From positions 103,181,501 to 103,245,500 of the forward strand of contig CM059586.1 of assembly GCA_030407085.1 (NCBI GenBank): DNA of 64,000 nt, in the 5' to 3' direction. A program made the position numbers and the translations under genes. This stretch comes from Trichopria drosophilae (taxonomy: Eukaryota; Arthropoda; Insecta; Hymenoptera; Diapriidae). Shown here one piece after another: positions 48,936-61,210 of the stretch (position 1 is the first letter of the stretch; every line of letters starts with the position of its first letter). Under the pieces are notes generated by a model. It worked only from the letters and a program-made list of their open reading frames with translations. It made no database searches and was not told the origin of the DNA.

Positions 48936-50716
48936 ATATAAAATATATTACGAAAAACGGTTCCTTGTAATCATAATTATAAGCCTAAGGGATAAATGCG
49001 CGTGGAGTTCGAACAAGTTATGACGTAGTCTCATAATTGCAGTTGCATATTTACTTTCACAAGTTGTTATAAATTACTAACACAGATTTTTTATTTTAGA
49101 TCTTCTTAAGTCCTTCCTGGAGTTCTGATGTCCACTGCGCAGCACCATCAAATGTATTTTTCACCCAAAAAAATACAAACTATTATATGAAATGCACATA
49201 CTGTTGTGGACCTAAATTTTTACGAATCGAATTATCTAACTCGAAGGATACCACTAAATCGCCCAGTAAATGAAAAAAAATAGGACGTCAAAAATCCGAA
49301 TTCAGAAACATAAAGAAGAATTCAATTCTATTCCTTAATACTGAATGGAAATGAAGTACGAGAGAAATTAATTCGTATTTATGAGGAGGAAGTGACATAT
49401 AACGCATCTAGAAGAGGTACCGTTTGCATTTTGTCATCAAATTCATTTATAAAAATTATAAAAGGAATGATTATAATTTTAAGTTATATGATTCTGTTTA
49501 TTAATAAATTATTTACATCTATTAATTGATATGTATAAATGAAGAAATAAATATTTCAGTTTGGTTCAGTTTTCCTGATGCTCGTGAATTTTATATAATG
49601 AACGGAAAAACGTTTCATCGATTTTAAGAAATTAGTACATTCAACTAAAACATTAGATACATATGGCCCTGAACTTTTTTTTTGCTGTAACTATTTCCGG
49701 TTTATTGCGTAATCAATAATAGAAATAGGTAGAACAGCTGACGGTTATCTGTAAGTTCAAACAATCGATGTATTGAAATAACTATTTTATGTTCTGCAAG
49801 CATCTAACTAATATGCTAGTTGGTAAAATGTTTAACTCGTTCCTAGTAAAATTATTTACATGTTCATTTCAAATAAATATAAAAATAATCGATACTAAAA
49901 TAGTTTTAACGTCTATTTTTAATTGTTACATATTACAAAAAATATATGTTATTCGACTGAACGACTAGGGCGAATATTTAGTTATTTTGCGCACATTTTA
50001 CTAAGCACGACACGAAATAGGCATCTTCTTTAGCTGCTGTTCCTTTCCCAATTAAAAGAAACCACTTGCATAATAATGTTCCTATACATGAATTATTTTA
50101 TACGTAACTTATTTATATTCAAATGTTGTACGTATCAGTGCGTGTTGTATTTATTACGGGTTTTAATGTTATTATGTAGAATAACACTCACCTTTATTAA
50201 AAAAAAAAATGAAAGAAAATGAGCCATTTAATTATTGTCTTATCTTAGAGACCCTTTGAGATATTTTGTTTTTACATTGCATATATTTATGGTCGCTAAG
50301 AAAAAATAGATAACTGCGGTTTTTAAAAAATTAAGAAACCAAGAAAAACTGGATGGATTTATTAATTATAATCAACCCATCAGATCGAAATTTGGATTCA
50401 ATACTTATATTATGGATTCATATTGGATTCATATCATTTAATAAATGACTGTTGAAAGTTGGAAGATACCATAACATTGTCATAGGTAAAACCTACTAAT
50501 CAAAAGTGAAAAGTGGGTTACTATCAATTAGAAACTGTAGTTTTTTGCTTCAAGATACTGAAAAACTGCCAATTTTGTAATAAAATTTAAAAGTAAAACT
50601 TGAATATTTTGATTTAGTAGTTTTTCATTATTTATTAATAAATGTTAATTCTAATTGAATTAGCAACCCACTTTTCGTTTTTTAATTTCTAGTTTTGTTT
50701 CAGATTTAGGTATAGT
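48936..50716. other. AT-rich non-coding stretch
   Basis: No convincing open frame, repeat or hairpin of note was seen in this interval. Confidence 0.5.
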
Positions 50717-50724
50717 GTAATTTC

Positions 50725-51305
50725 GGTTACACGACTTAATATCCGCGACGAAATATCCGCGACAAAATATCCGCGGATAAAATATCCGCAGACAAAATAT
50801 CCGCGAGACAAAAAATCCTCATACAAATATAAGTATTTGAATCGCGTAGTTCTAGGACATTCTATATATCTTTTGATTAGTCCCGTAACTATCATTTTTT
50901 CAGATGGATATATATATATAAAATTGCCGTCCCTCCATTTCGCGGACCTTCTTTAGTCATACAAAATTTAAATTTGTATTCGTCATTTTGCGGACTTTAC
51001 TACTATAGTTTAAATGAGGTTTTGCGTTAAAGAATATGAGACCCCCCTCTCAGACCCCCCCCCCCTCGAAAAACTATCCTAACCTAACTAACCCTACTTT
51101 CTGCCTAGAACCCATTACAGGTTCCAGACCCATATATTTTTTATCGCGGATATTCTGTCCACGTATATGTTGTTGCACGGATATTTTGTCGCACGGATAT
51201 TTTGTCTGCGGATATTTTGTCGTGCGGATATTTTGTCGCGCAGATATTTTATCCGCGGATATTTTGTCGCGGATATTTTGTCCGCGGATATTAAATCGTG
51301 TCACC
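50725..51305. mobile_element. Foldback-like element with 8-bp target duplication and array ends (ATATCCGCGACAAA units)
   Basis: A perfect 8-bp direct repeat GTAATTTC flanks it (50717-50724 and 51306-51313). Inverted ends are ggttacacgacttaatat and (reverse complement) ggtgacacgatttaatat. Behind each end is an array of ~15-bp units: about five gacaaaatatccgcg copies on the left (50735-50815) and about ten complementary copies on the right (51140-51295). The interior has a second 'cgcggac...ttgcggac' pair and a short cctaa tract. No transposase. The terminal 17 bp fit the same consensus (GGTKWCAYGAYTNAATA) as the element at 36506 although the repeat units differ. Confidence 0.9.
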
Positions 51306-51700
51306 GTAATTTCAGTTATTAATATATTTATCTGTATAGTACCACATGTTTATATTATTATTAAATTTGATCATTTATTTTTTGTTATTTTTCTTACCGA
51401 ATCGCAATGGAATATAATATATGTTTATACTGCATTACAAAAGAATTTTCAATAAATCACTGAATACTTTTCAAATGGTCTTCTAAAAACATTGAAACGA
51501 TTTAATTAAGTTTAAATATAATTGTTTTTTTTTTTACTGGTAAATAAACTTTTTCCAATGAAGTTATGTTACTCAAAGAAACTTGTTAGTTTAGATACAA
51601 TTTTACTTTAATAAAAGTGTTTGAAATTATGTTTAAAATACATTGCAAAGGATCGCGACCTATCACCATCAATATTTTGGAAATCATTACGATCATTCAC

Positions 51701-51770
51701 GTTGTGGCTTAGTGGTTAAGTCATTGGATTGGAACGTCGCGGTTTAGGGTTCGAATCCGTCCGGGTCAAC
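51701..51770 (+). other. tRNA-like sequence, copy 3
   Basis: A-box tggcttagtgg (51705-51715) and perfect B-box ggttcgaatcc (51748-51758). The ends pair gttg/caac, and a D-like stem gctt/aagt forms, but the anticodon and T stems are poor. It aligns with copy 1 through most of its length, suggesting a common family. Confidence 0.55.
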
Positions 51771-54700
51771 TTTTTTTCTTCAAGAAGCTTATGGATTATT
51801 CTTCTTTAATGCTATTTCAATGATTAGAGATTTTTAACAACTCTCATTACAGCCCAAAATTAATGCATGAATAATTATGCATGACAATGTTCAACCCGTT
51901 ATCCTCGGGATATTTGTTTTTGGATTTGAAATGGACAACAGATATCTCACATAATGAACGACTGTTATATATTTTTTAAATAAATTTTTTTGTTAGAATA
52001 GTATGTAAAAATGAAGCTGTATTTTCAATATTACCTGTAAAAGATATTTGAATAATTATATACTATATTATACGATTGACATGGAAATGTTGAGGAGGTA
52101 TATAATAAAAGTTTATCGTAGAAACAGTGTCAATTTGTGAGAAGAAAACTGACATTTCACTTTCAACTTTATTACGGGACATACGGTTCGAAGTTCATAA
52201 CAAAAAATCCATTCTACTTACAATATTGACATTTAAGGTTATGGTCGAGATATGTATGTGCATGATTCTGACTATTATTGTCTGTTGATAAATCCAATAA
52301 AAATTTCTTCGAATCAAATTTATTTGTATATTATAATAATATCGTCCAGTTTATTTAAAATGAAAAATCGAATAAGTTAGTTTTCATTCCTAATAACGAG
52401 AATTTCTGTTTGACTACGTTGGATCATGATGGAAAATTTGAAGTAACGAAGTGGCGTAAAGTGGCATTGTTTTTATATTACATCGAAGTAATTTTTACTC
52501 TTTTAAAATGATTTAAAAGTTGTATTACATAAATCATATGATAAATATGTAAGGACTACAATTTATAACGAGGCAATAAATCAGTCAAGTTTCTAGATTA
52601 AGTTGTAATTTTTAAAATTTCGATCAAAGAAATATAAAAATTATTCAACATTTCTGCCATTTTCGACAAAAGTCGAAAAAGGTAATAATTAATATGGTAA
52701 TAATAAGCTTTATAATTATTTTTTTATATTATGAACTACTATAAATATTTCTCTTGCTATAACTGAATAACGGGGAAAAATGCCGATTTTTTTTCGGGTC
52801 CACTTAATTTTACGATGCAGTTAACGAAATATAAATCCAGAGTGATCGGTAGATCTTAAAAAGACGGAGAATTTAACCCCCTTATACGTTATATTTCGAT
52901 AAAGAGTGATGCTACAGGGAGCCTCCTAATGTGTAAATAACGATAATCACCCACCGTCTTGACGAAATCAATTTGTCAACAATTCTTTGACGTTAATGTA
53001 ATTAGAACAAATTGAAAGGCTCCCCATTGCATAAGTTTTTTTCGAAACTTAATAAACAACGGTTAATGCTGAGGCTTCTTTACTGTGATATTTCGTTAAC
53101 TTACAGCGAATTGAGTTATACCTGAAAAATTGAAAAAATTGGCATTTTTTCATTTTATATAGCTTTAACTAGAATAATATTTATTGTACGTCAAAATATC
53201 ACATATATGAAAAATCAGCCTAGTTATAGCAAAAAGTGTGTTTTTTCAGGAAAATTAATGGCTTGCAATTCAAATTTCATACCTCAGGTTGAATTTTGGA
53301 AATAGATGTTTTTGCTGAAAGTAGCACGCAGAATCTATATCTGTAAAATTAATACATAGTTTATGGACACCTAGTATATTATAGAGATATTCTGATTTGT
53401 GCGTAACCTTTGGTAGTGTGATGGAAAAAGGATAAAAATTAAAATGTCGACCAAAATAGCCAAAATAATGTTTGTTTTCATAATTTCGAACCAAACACTA
53501 CAACAATGCACTCAAAGTTGTCTGTGAGATAGGGCGAGCCCGTCATACAAAGTTTTACTATCGTTCGAACATAAAATACTGCATGTAGAAATTCTTTGGA
53601 TCTGTTGTCAACCAGACATCTGGACTTTACGACATTCGTAATACGCAACATGTTTGCGATCGTTATTCTTGTGGAAAAAGACCACTTGAATCGTATTCCA
53701 ATGAAAATGCGTCGAATGTTCCCCGTGCTAATACCGGTACAATAGGATTTTATTTTTACGCAGCCATTACGGAATTTCAGGTTTATGCCACGACCGGTGT
53801 ATAACTTTTCCTGGTACAGGTCTTGTACAGATGGTACGTAACGTAATGGCATTAGAGATAATTGAAGTAAAAGCCAGTGCGAAGGATACGTGTGCATGTA
53901 GGTACAAGTCTCGCCCGTTGTAACTGACATAGGCGAAGACTTCGTCGCATCTGCCACCTGTTTCGCAAAATTTAATGCAACAGAACAATGGCAACTTTGG
54001 AGATTAATTTCTGTTAGTAATTAAGATTGTCACCGATTAATCACATACGTCGACGATTAGTTAAAATCTTTTACGTTCGTCTATGGTGAAATAAGTTTCG
54101 AATTAAAGGGTAATTCCTTGCTAAATATTTGTCGAGAATTCTTTTTAACGTTGGTGTTTTGAAAAAATTGTGCATATGCTCATGTTTTTAAGAATTACAC
54201 GCTTGCATGACGTAGTATTAAAATCGGTCAATATTTGGATATAAAAGTTGATATCTCAAACTAGAATAAGCTATAAAAGCTTCAAATCAGCAATGTTTCC
54301 AGAAATTATTTGCAGCAGCATGAAAACACTTGATAGTGTCGTGAATTTTGTTGTGCTATAACATAGTAATGCCTATAAAAGCATAATGGAAGTTATGAAT
54401 CATTTAGGACTGATTATTGTTTTTAATTTCATGAGTTTGCTAAAAACAAGCGTATTGCACTATCGGAGCAGTAAAGTAAATTGACGAAAAATCAAGTCAA
54501 AATTAATCAAATCAACCATATCTTCCATAAAAGATGAACATGAGGAGACTGAACTAGAAGGACAGTAGTATTCCTCAGGTAACGATGACTAAAGTCATTT
54601 TACTAGATTTACTAGCGTTTTTATTTTTCAACCCATAGACTTGAAATTGTGGCTGTAGCTTTTTAATTACATTTCTACTTAAGTACACACTTTTTTTCGA

Positions 54701-55137
54701 ATATTTGAAATTTAATGAGGTTATGGTCGAATATATACCAACTTTGTAACAAAAATTGCAGAGTTCCCTTCAAGTCGATACCATTGTTTAAACATCCTTC
54801 GTACTATACTAGTCTTTTATAAGGAATTTTAAAATCGTTTCCATTTTTTCATCATAACGTGTGTGGAGAACTTCTGATAAGTGGTGCATTCTTTTATCAG
54901 TATTTTGTTTCTGTTGGACACAAAATAATTTACTTTGTGTCTAGTCTTCTTCAAATAAATTGTCAAAATTGGCCTTGATGTTGTCCTCGCTAAGATAAAT
55001 TAGTCTTTAATGCTTTCATAAGAAAAATCCACTCGAAATTTCCCATACTATTATTGGTTAATCGCTTAATTGCATCAGTTTTTCAATACATGAATGGTCA
55101 TTTTCCAGTTTTACAAAAAATTTTTATAATAATTTTT
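51771..55137. other. AT-rich stretch; no supported gene
   Basis: The most notable content is at 53478-53994 on the minus strand, where two overlapping open frames (159 and 75 codons) are more GC-rich than the surroundings. Neither begins with ATG, nor resembles a family I know; an old coding remnant is possible. Otherwise no repeat or gene is visible. Confidence 0.4.
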
Positions 55138-55141
55138 GTTT

Positions 55142-55303
55142 GGTGCGGGTCAAAAAACCGACAGTTCAAAACATCGACAGACAAAAAACTGTTTTGCGTA
55201 ATTCAATTTGTTAACTTTTATGCTGTCGGTTACTGTCGGTTGGCTTTTTGACTGACGATTTTTTGATTGCCGGTTTGTTGAATGTCGGTTTTTTGATGCA
55301 CCC
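55142..55303. mobile_element. AAAACCGACA-repeat element, short copy
   Basis: Ends ggtgcgggtcaaaaaaccga and (reverse complement) ggggtgcatcaaaaaaccga enclose further gacagttcaaaa / gactgacgatttttt units in inverted arrangement. No matching target duplication was found, so it may be chimeric or rearranged. Confidence 0.65.
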
Positions 55304-55329
55304 CATCATTTCGTCCTGGAGCGGTTGCG

Positions 55330-55505
55330 GGTGGACTAATCGACAAATAAAAAAGGCGACCGGTAAAAAAAACCGACAAACATAAAGCCGATGGTCGAAA
55401 AGTAGACAGTCAAAAAGCCACATAAAAAAATAGATACATGGACAAGCAGACAATCATTCTTTCAAGTGTCGTTTTTTTACTGTTGGCTTTTCGATTGTCA
55501 GTTAG
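55330..55505. mobile_element. AAAACCGACA-repeat element, degraded adjacent copy
   Basis: Contains aaaaaaaaccgacaaac, ggtcgaaaagtagacagtc, then acaagcagacaatcatt and cttttcgattgtcag. The right half matches 56260-56345 closely. The left terminus (gcgggtggactaatcgac) is diverged. Lies 27 bp from the previous copy. Confidence 0.6.
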
Positions 55506-56164
55506 CATAACACCTGTTAATTAAGCTAAATTGCGATTTTTTCGGGCAATCATTGTTTAATTATGTCAGTTATAAAGAAACGCTGAAACTCGCACTTTTT
55601 AGCTTTTTCGAAGAAAACTAGTCGTTCGATTTGCATGCTACTAAGCTCATTTAGTAAATATTTCTACTGCCTACAAATCATTTCTCTTCTTATTTTCACG
55701 TATTGACAACATTTGAAAAGATATAAGCATAAAACCAATTTTTCGACTTCTTCTTTGATTGTTTTTTTCATCTTCTTGCATTGTTTATAAAAAAAAATGA
55801 AAAAGTCTAATTCGAGTGGACTATTTTGAATTGAAGTAATTTAATCTCATCCTTTCCAAGAGTTCTATTGATATTTAAAGCAATCATTACAAAGTATGTA
55901 AACAATTTCTCACACTCGTTAAAGAGGAAAATGACCAAACCGATATTAAAAATCTGCATATTTATATTGACACGTTGAAGTTATGAATTAAATCGTCATA
56001 CAGTCGTGACATTTCTTGATGACGCTTTTTAAAAATTGTCGGTGTGTTTTCACATGTTGAAATATTTATTAAAGGCATCCTTCATATATTAAACGTTTGA
56101 TGTCTTCAGGGATTTTTTTTTATTGGAGCCCTCTTGAAATGGAACCTTTGAAACTGATAAATTC

Positions 56165-56362
56165 GGGCGTGGATTGAAAAACCGACAAATCAAAAAACCG
56201 ACATGTCAAAAAATCGACAATTAAAAAACGGACAATCGAAAAGCCGACAGTTGAAAGGCTGACACATAAAAATTAGGCACATAGACAAGCGGACAGTCAT
56301 TTTTTGAAGTGTCGGTTTTTTGACTGTCGGCTTTTCGATTGTCGGTTTTTCGATCCGTACCC
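56165..56362. mobile_element. AAAACCGACA-repeat foldback element, intact, 8-bp target duplication
   Basis: A perfect 8-bp direct repeat ATAAATTC flanks 198 bp (56157-56164 and 56363-56370). Inverted ends are gggcgtggattgaaaaaccg and (reverse complement) gggtacggatcgaaaaaccg. The element is little more than direct copies of a ~14-bp unit (gacaatcgaaaagcc) on the left and its complement on the right, so nearly all of it can form one hairpin. The 8-bp duplication suggests hAT-type mobilisation. Confidence 0.9.
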
Positions 56363-56370
56363 ATAAATTC

Positions 56371-57670
56371 GGTTAGATTAGTATAATGACAGCTAACACC
56401 TAATACAAAAGTTGATGTTTTTTTTCATGTAAGGAAGTTTAAAAAATCGTTGTTGAAGTCTCGGATTTTACATAGAAAAAAGCAGTAATATAAGTAGTAC
56501 TAGTCCGCAGTGTTTTGTTGGCAGTATAAACAGACTGTTACTACTTAGATTTCTGCATTCTCCTATGTATTATCTGCGACTTCAATTACGATTTTTCATC
56601 TTTTTTTCGATTGGGCATCCTTCTTTCCCACCATTATTAGGAAATTGCAGTATAGATTTAATTTTTTATTCATAAATTGGTTACATAAACTTAGTAAGAG
56701 ACGATTTAAAAAAGTATCACGTTAAATTCCAAATTATCCAAGAATGATTTATTTGAATTGACAATAGGATAATTAATATAAATTAAACGAATACATCTAG
56801 AATTTAAGAAAAAATTACTGGGAATAGTTAGAAAAAAGAAAAGATGAAAAGTTTCAAGCACACTTGAGTTGAATGAAATCCGAAGAAATGGAATGACCAT
56901 GCCTTTGTGCGTGGAATTCGTTTAACTTAAAACTCTCGTCATTTACTTTTTATACGCCATTTCTTGTCTTATTTCAAGTGTATCGTCGTATTTTTCTTTT
57001 TCTTACATTCGTCAATTGAAGGAAAAGAAGATCAAATAATTTAGAGATAAAATAAAATAAATCTACGACTCCGTTTACGACTACGAATATGTTTATCGAT
57101 AATTGTTTAAATAACTTCCACTATAAGTAAAATTTAATTTTAAATATTATGACAAAAGTTATGCGACATTCTCCTGATTTCCGTTTTTCCAATTTGCTTT
57201 CGTGTAATCTGACATATGTATAAAGCTGACAGAATTGGAACGCCGTCAGGAAATTCTGAAAATTGTTGACATTTCTGTTACCCGGCTACTGTTACACATT
57301 TAAATTTTAGGTAATTTTCAGCGAATTATCAGTACTGATGTATTTAATCAAGTTTAAATTTTTACCTGAGATACATCTGCGTAAATTGCCTAAATCGTTA
57401 TTTCAAGCAATGTTTATCATACTTTAAATCGTATTATTATCACAATCAGTACAATATTACTAGTTGTCAGGGACATTTAATTAATTCAAGTTTCTTTTTA
57501 ATACTTATTAAATTTATTTATTTTTCAGCATAGAAACTTACTAATTTCCTATAAATTTTAGTTTAATGTGTCTTTCTAGATTTTTTTGCTATATATTTGA
57601 TACTTTCTATTTATAAATGTAAGCAAATCAAAATATTTCTAAAACTTTTGAAAGTGCCTAATATCTTGTG
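56371..57670. other. AT-rich non-coding stretch
   Basis: No supported gene or defined repeat. Confidence 0.5.
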
Positions 57671-58516
57671 TTAACCCATTAACGCCGAGGTGATCAGAAT
57701 TTTTACTAACTTTTCAACGTGTTTATTTATTATGTAATCGGACCAAAAAAATAATGCAATACCTTTACTCCTATGCAAAATTTGATGCTCTTTCAGAATC
57801 TGAGCTCAAAATTTCAATTCGACACTGAGAAAAAAAAATATGGCCGTTTTAAACGTAAAAAACGTGAAATTTTTCGAAAAAAATATTTTTTCGCATTTTT
57901 TTTCACAATAATACCGCAAAGGTATCGACTTTCTACTATGATCAGATGTGATCGTGGCACTCGAACATTAAGAGGAATTTTGTTCAGAAAAATTCATCGA
58001 CGCGTTTTTGCAAAATGGCGGCGGGAATGAAAAAATTGTATAAAAATCTTAATCTATTGTTCTTTTAAAAACCATAAAGTTTAGACAAAAATTTCTAAGA
58101 ACAAAAATGTCTTAAAATTAGTCAAAGAACACTCTCAATTTTTTTCAGAATTTTTGGAGATAATTTTTAATTTTCAACAAATTTTAAAAATCAAAAGTGT
58201 TCCTTGACTACTTTCTTGCCGATTCTGTGCATATACATTGGTTTTTCTACTCTTAGCATTACCCAGAGACAACGGCGTGGACGTCGTCCCGTCGTCCCGT
58301 ATTCACCGTGCTATAGTCCGACAACTTCGGACGATTTCGATGCACACTTTGGTACGTTTCGGGGGCATTCTTAAACACTTTTAAATTTATTTTTCGTTAC
58401 AAGTATAAAGTGAAATTACTTTACCCGAAACAGGTACTTCCAAAAAGGTAAAGAAAAAAAATGATCTGTGCATCAATGAAATATCTCCAGACCGAATCAA
58501 GAATAATGATGTCTTC

Positions 58517-58989
58517 ACTACTTTTAAGTAAAAATGTAGCAGAATCAAAGAAAAATGTAATTAATGTTTATGAAATAACATTGAATGATGAAAACCCATT
58601 CAGAATCGCAAAAAATTAATAATTCCATGCAATCGACAATCGGCTGAATTAGAATTAGTTATTTTGTATATTAGACGTCTTAAACTAATTATACTGATAT
58701 CCTAAAAACAATTTACCATAATTTAGTGATCAATGAATCAAATCCTATTGCATTCAAGAAGAAAAACATGATATAAATGGATTTAAAGTAGTTAACTGAT
58801 TTAATTGCTAATTAGAGTAGAATAAATAAATGTTGAGGGATTTTTTTATGTATTTTGAACGAATTTTTGGATGTATGGAATTATATATATATTTTTTTGT
58901 TTTAAATGATTTTTCGCTATTTAATTTTATTTTCTTCAATATTAATGGCGGTTTTCCTCGATTCTGCACCATTTTTACTTAAAAATAGT
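58517..58989. mobile_element. MITE-like inverted repeat
   Basis: actacttttaagtaaaaatg...cagaatc (58517-58546) is mirrored at 58960-58989 with two or three mismatches. The spacer is AT-rich without open frames. No clear target duplication. Confidence 0.55.
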
Positions 58990-60149
58990 TAAGGAATCTG
59001 ACGATAATTGCTTGATACACAGTTTTTCCCACTGTGAGCTAACGCGAGGTGCCATCATAGACATTAAGTGAAAACAGACAGTACCGATCAGACGCGGGAA
59101 ATTAAGCGATAAATTTCCTATTTCTGACATGCCTTGAAGTATTGCTCATTATTTTGTTTCTCTAATAAATTGATCTGTTTAACTAAGTTCGATATGTAGT
59201 TTATTACATTCTAAGAAAAATTTTTGTTCCATCGAAAACATTATTGCATTAAGTAGTAAAAAACTAAACTACAATTTTCCAAGTTATTAATTTTCCTGGT
59301 TGTGTTATGGCGGTGTCATTTGATTTTACTTTAATACATTCTTATCTCGTAATTATAAGTAAAATTATAAATAATTAAATAATTAAATACACAAAATAAA
59401 CGAGGATTTCAAAATAACAAATAACATTTACGAAACTAAACAAAATTTATATTAAATTTTAAAAATACCGCAGTTAAAAAGCTAACAATAAGTTATATTA
59501 AAGTCGAGAAAAAATAGAAAAAGGATAGAAAAATTTAGCTTTAAAAAGTATCTAATTTATATCGTTATTTAAATACTAGAAAATGAGCGTAAATCTGTTT
59601 TATTATAGAATATACATCAAATAAACATTCTTTAAATACCTTTTTTCAGTCTCACAAAACTTAAAAACAGGGCTTCTTTTATTTCAAATTTTTTGTGGAA
59701 AATGCATCTGCCGGAAGATCCATGGAAAGTATATAAAATGTAGTCAAAAGCTGCACATTAACATAATTAACGTAATTAATTTAGATTTCTATATAGTTCC
59801 ATAGAAATGTTTTCTTCAATTTTTCTATGATCAGTAGGTGGCGCTAAAATCCAAATATGAAGCCGGATTACGTTTATTTGAAGTATCAATTTGTTAAATA
59901 CTGATTCCATAAAAATAGTCTTAAAACGTCCTAAAGTGTTATTGAAGAGCTCATCCGGATATATGAAGATTTATCTAATCCTCATAATCATTATAATTTA
60001 CAAGAAATAGTACAAAAAAGTAAATAACCCTTTGATTGTAAGAAATGTTCCCACATTTTTACCTTTAGTTGCAAAAATGTAGTTTTTCTCAATGAATCCA
60101 ATTTTTTTCAATTCTGCCGATCGATTGACATTAATCTTGTAATGTCATT

Positions 60150-61210
60150 TTCAACATGGCGTACAAAAATCATAATAGATATTAAATTTTGTGTCTTTTT
60201 TGTATTGTTATGTATATCACTCCTATTTGACTCTGAATAATCGTTTCTCTGCTTCTACATACGTGTGAACTAAACAATCGTTTTATTAACAAAATGGCAA
60301 ATCCAAAATGTAGGCTACAATGTCGAAATTTTGTAAAATTCGTGATTTCTGTCAGTTTAAAAAAATAATGAATACCTTTAGATAAGTCAATACTGATCAA
60401 GTTATAACCAAGTCGGTTGAAGACTTTTGCATTGTTTCTTTTTTCCTACAATCCAAAATGGCGAACAAAATAGAGTAATTTGTAATAAAACTCGTATTTT
60501 TTACATTACGAGGTACAAAATCACTTCTATTATCCGTACTTGTTTCTGAATATATGGAACCAAACAATGGCTTTATTAAGAAATGTTAGATCCAAAATGT
60601 CGGCTAAAATGTCAAAATTTGCTAAAATTCGTGATTTTGGCCAGTTTATGAAGATAATGAATGCATTTAAAAATGCCAATACTGCTCAAGTAACAATCAA
60701 TTTGGTTGAAGACTTTTGCATTATTTGTTAATCCTAAAAGTCCAAAATGGCGAACAAAATATATTATTATGCATTAATATTCGTGTTTTTTACATTAAAA
60801 GGTACAATATCCCTCCTATTCAGTATTGAATTGTTTGTACTTGTTTCTAAATACAACTGTGAACTAAGCAATGGCTTTATTAACAAAATGTCAAATCCAA
60901 AATGTGAGCTAAAATTTCGAAATTTTCTAAAACTGATTATTTCTGTCAGTTTATGATAACGAATACATTTAGATACTTATCAAGTAAGAATAAGGCTTAT
61001 TCAAGAATTTTACATTGTTTTTAAACCTTACGAATCCAAAATGGGGAACAATCTATCGTAATGTGTACTAGTTTCCCGTTTTTTTATTGCTCCGTATAAA
61101 AACACTCCTTTTTTAAACCGAATATTTTTTCATTGTTTCTAGATTCGTGCAAACCAAGCAATAATCGCGAAACCAAAATGGCGACTTTACCGTGGTGACC
61201 AAAATTCTCA
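60150..61210. repeat. Tandem array, unit about 290 bp, three to four copies
   Basis: The landmark atccaaaatggcgaacaaa recurs at 60451, 60740 and 61033, with a diverged copy near 60150. Between them 'caatggctttattaa', 'tcaaatccaaaatg', 'cgtgatttctgtcagttta' and 'ttgaagacttttgcattg' keep order. Short open frames in both strands follow the repeat and are not genes. Confidence 0.85.

Noticed and set aside
51036..51455. 139-codon plus-strand frame with repeated 'RIFC' and 'DILS' peptides
   Set aside because: It is translation of the ATATTTTGTCGCGG array of the transposon at 50725-51305.
53478..53994. Two overlapping minus-strand open frames (159 and 75 codons)
   Set aside because: Neither begins with ATG, no known motif, no clear splice sites; composition is only mildly better than background. 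Possibly an old coding remnant, but not supportable as a gene.
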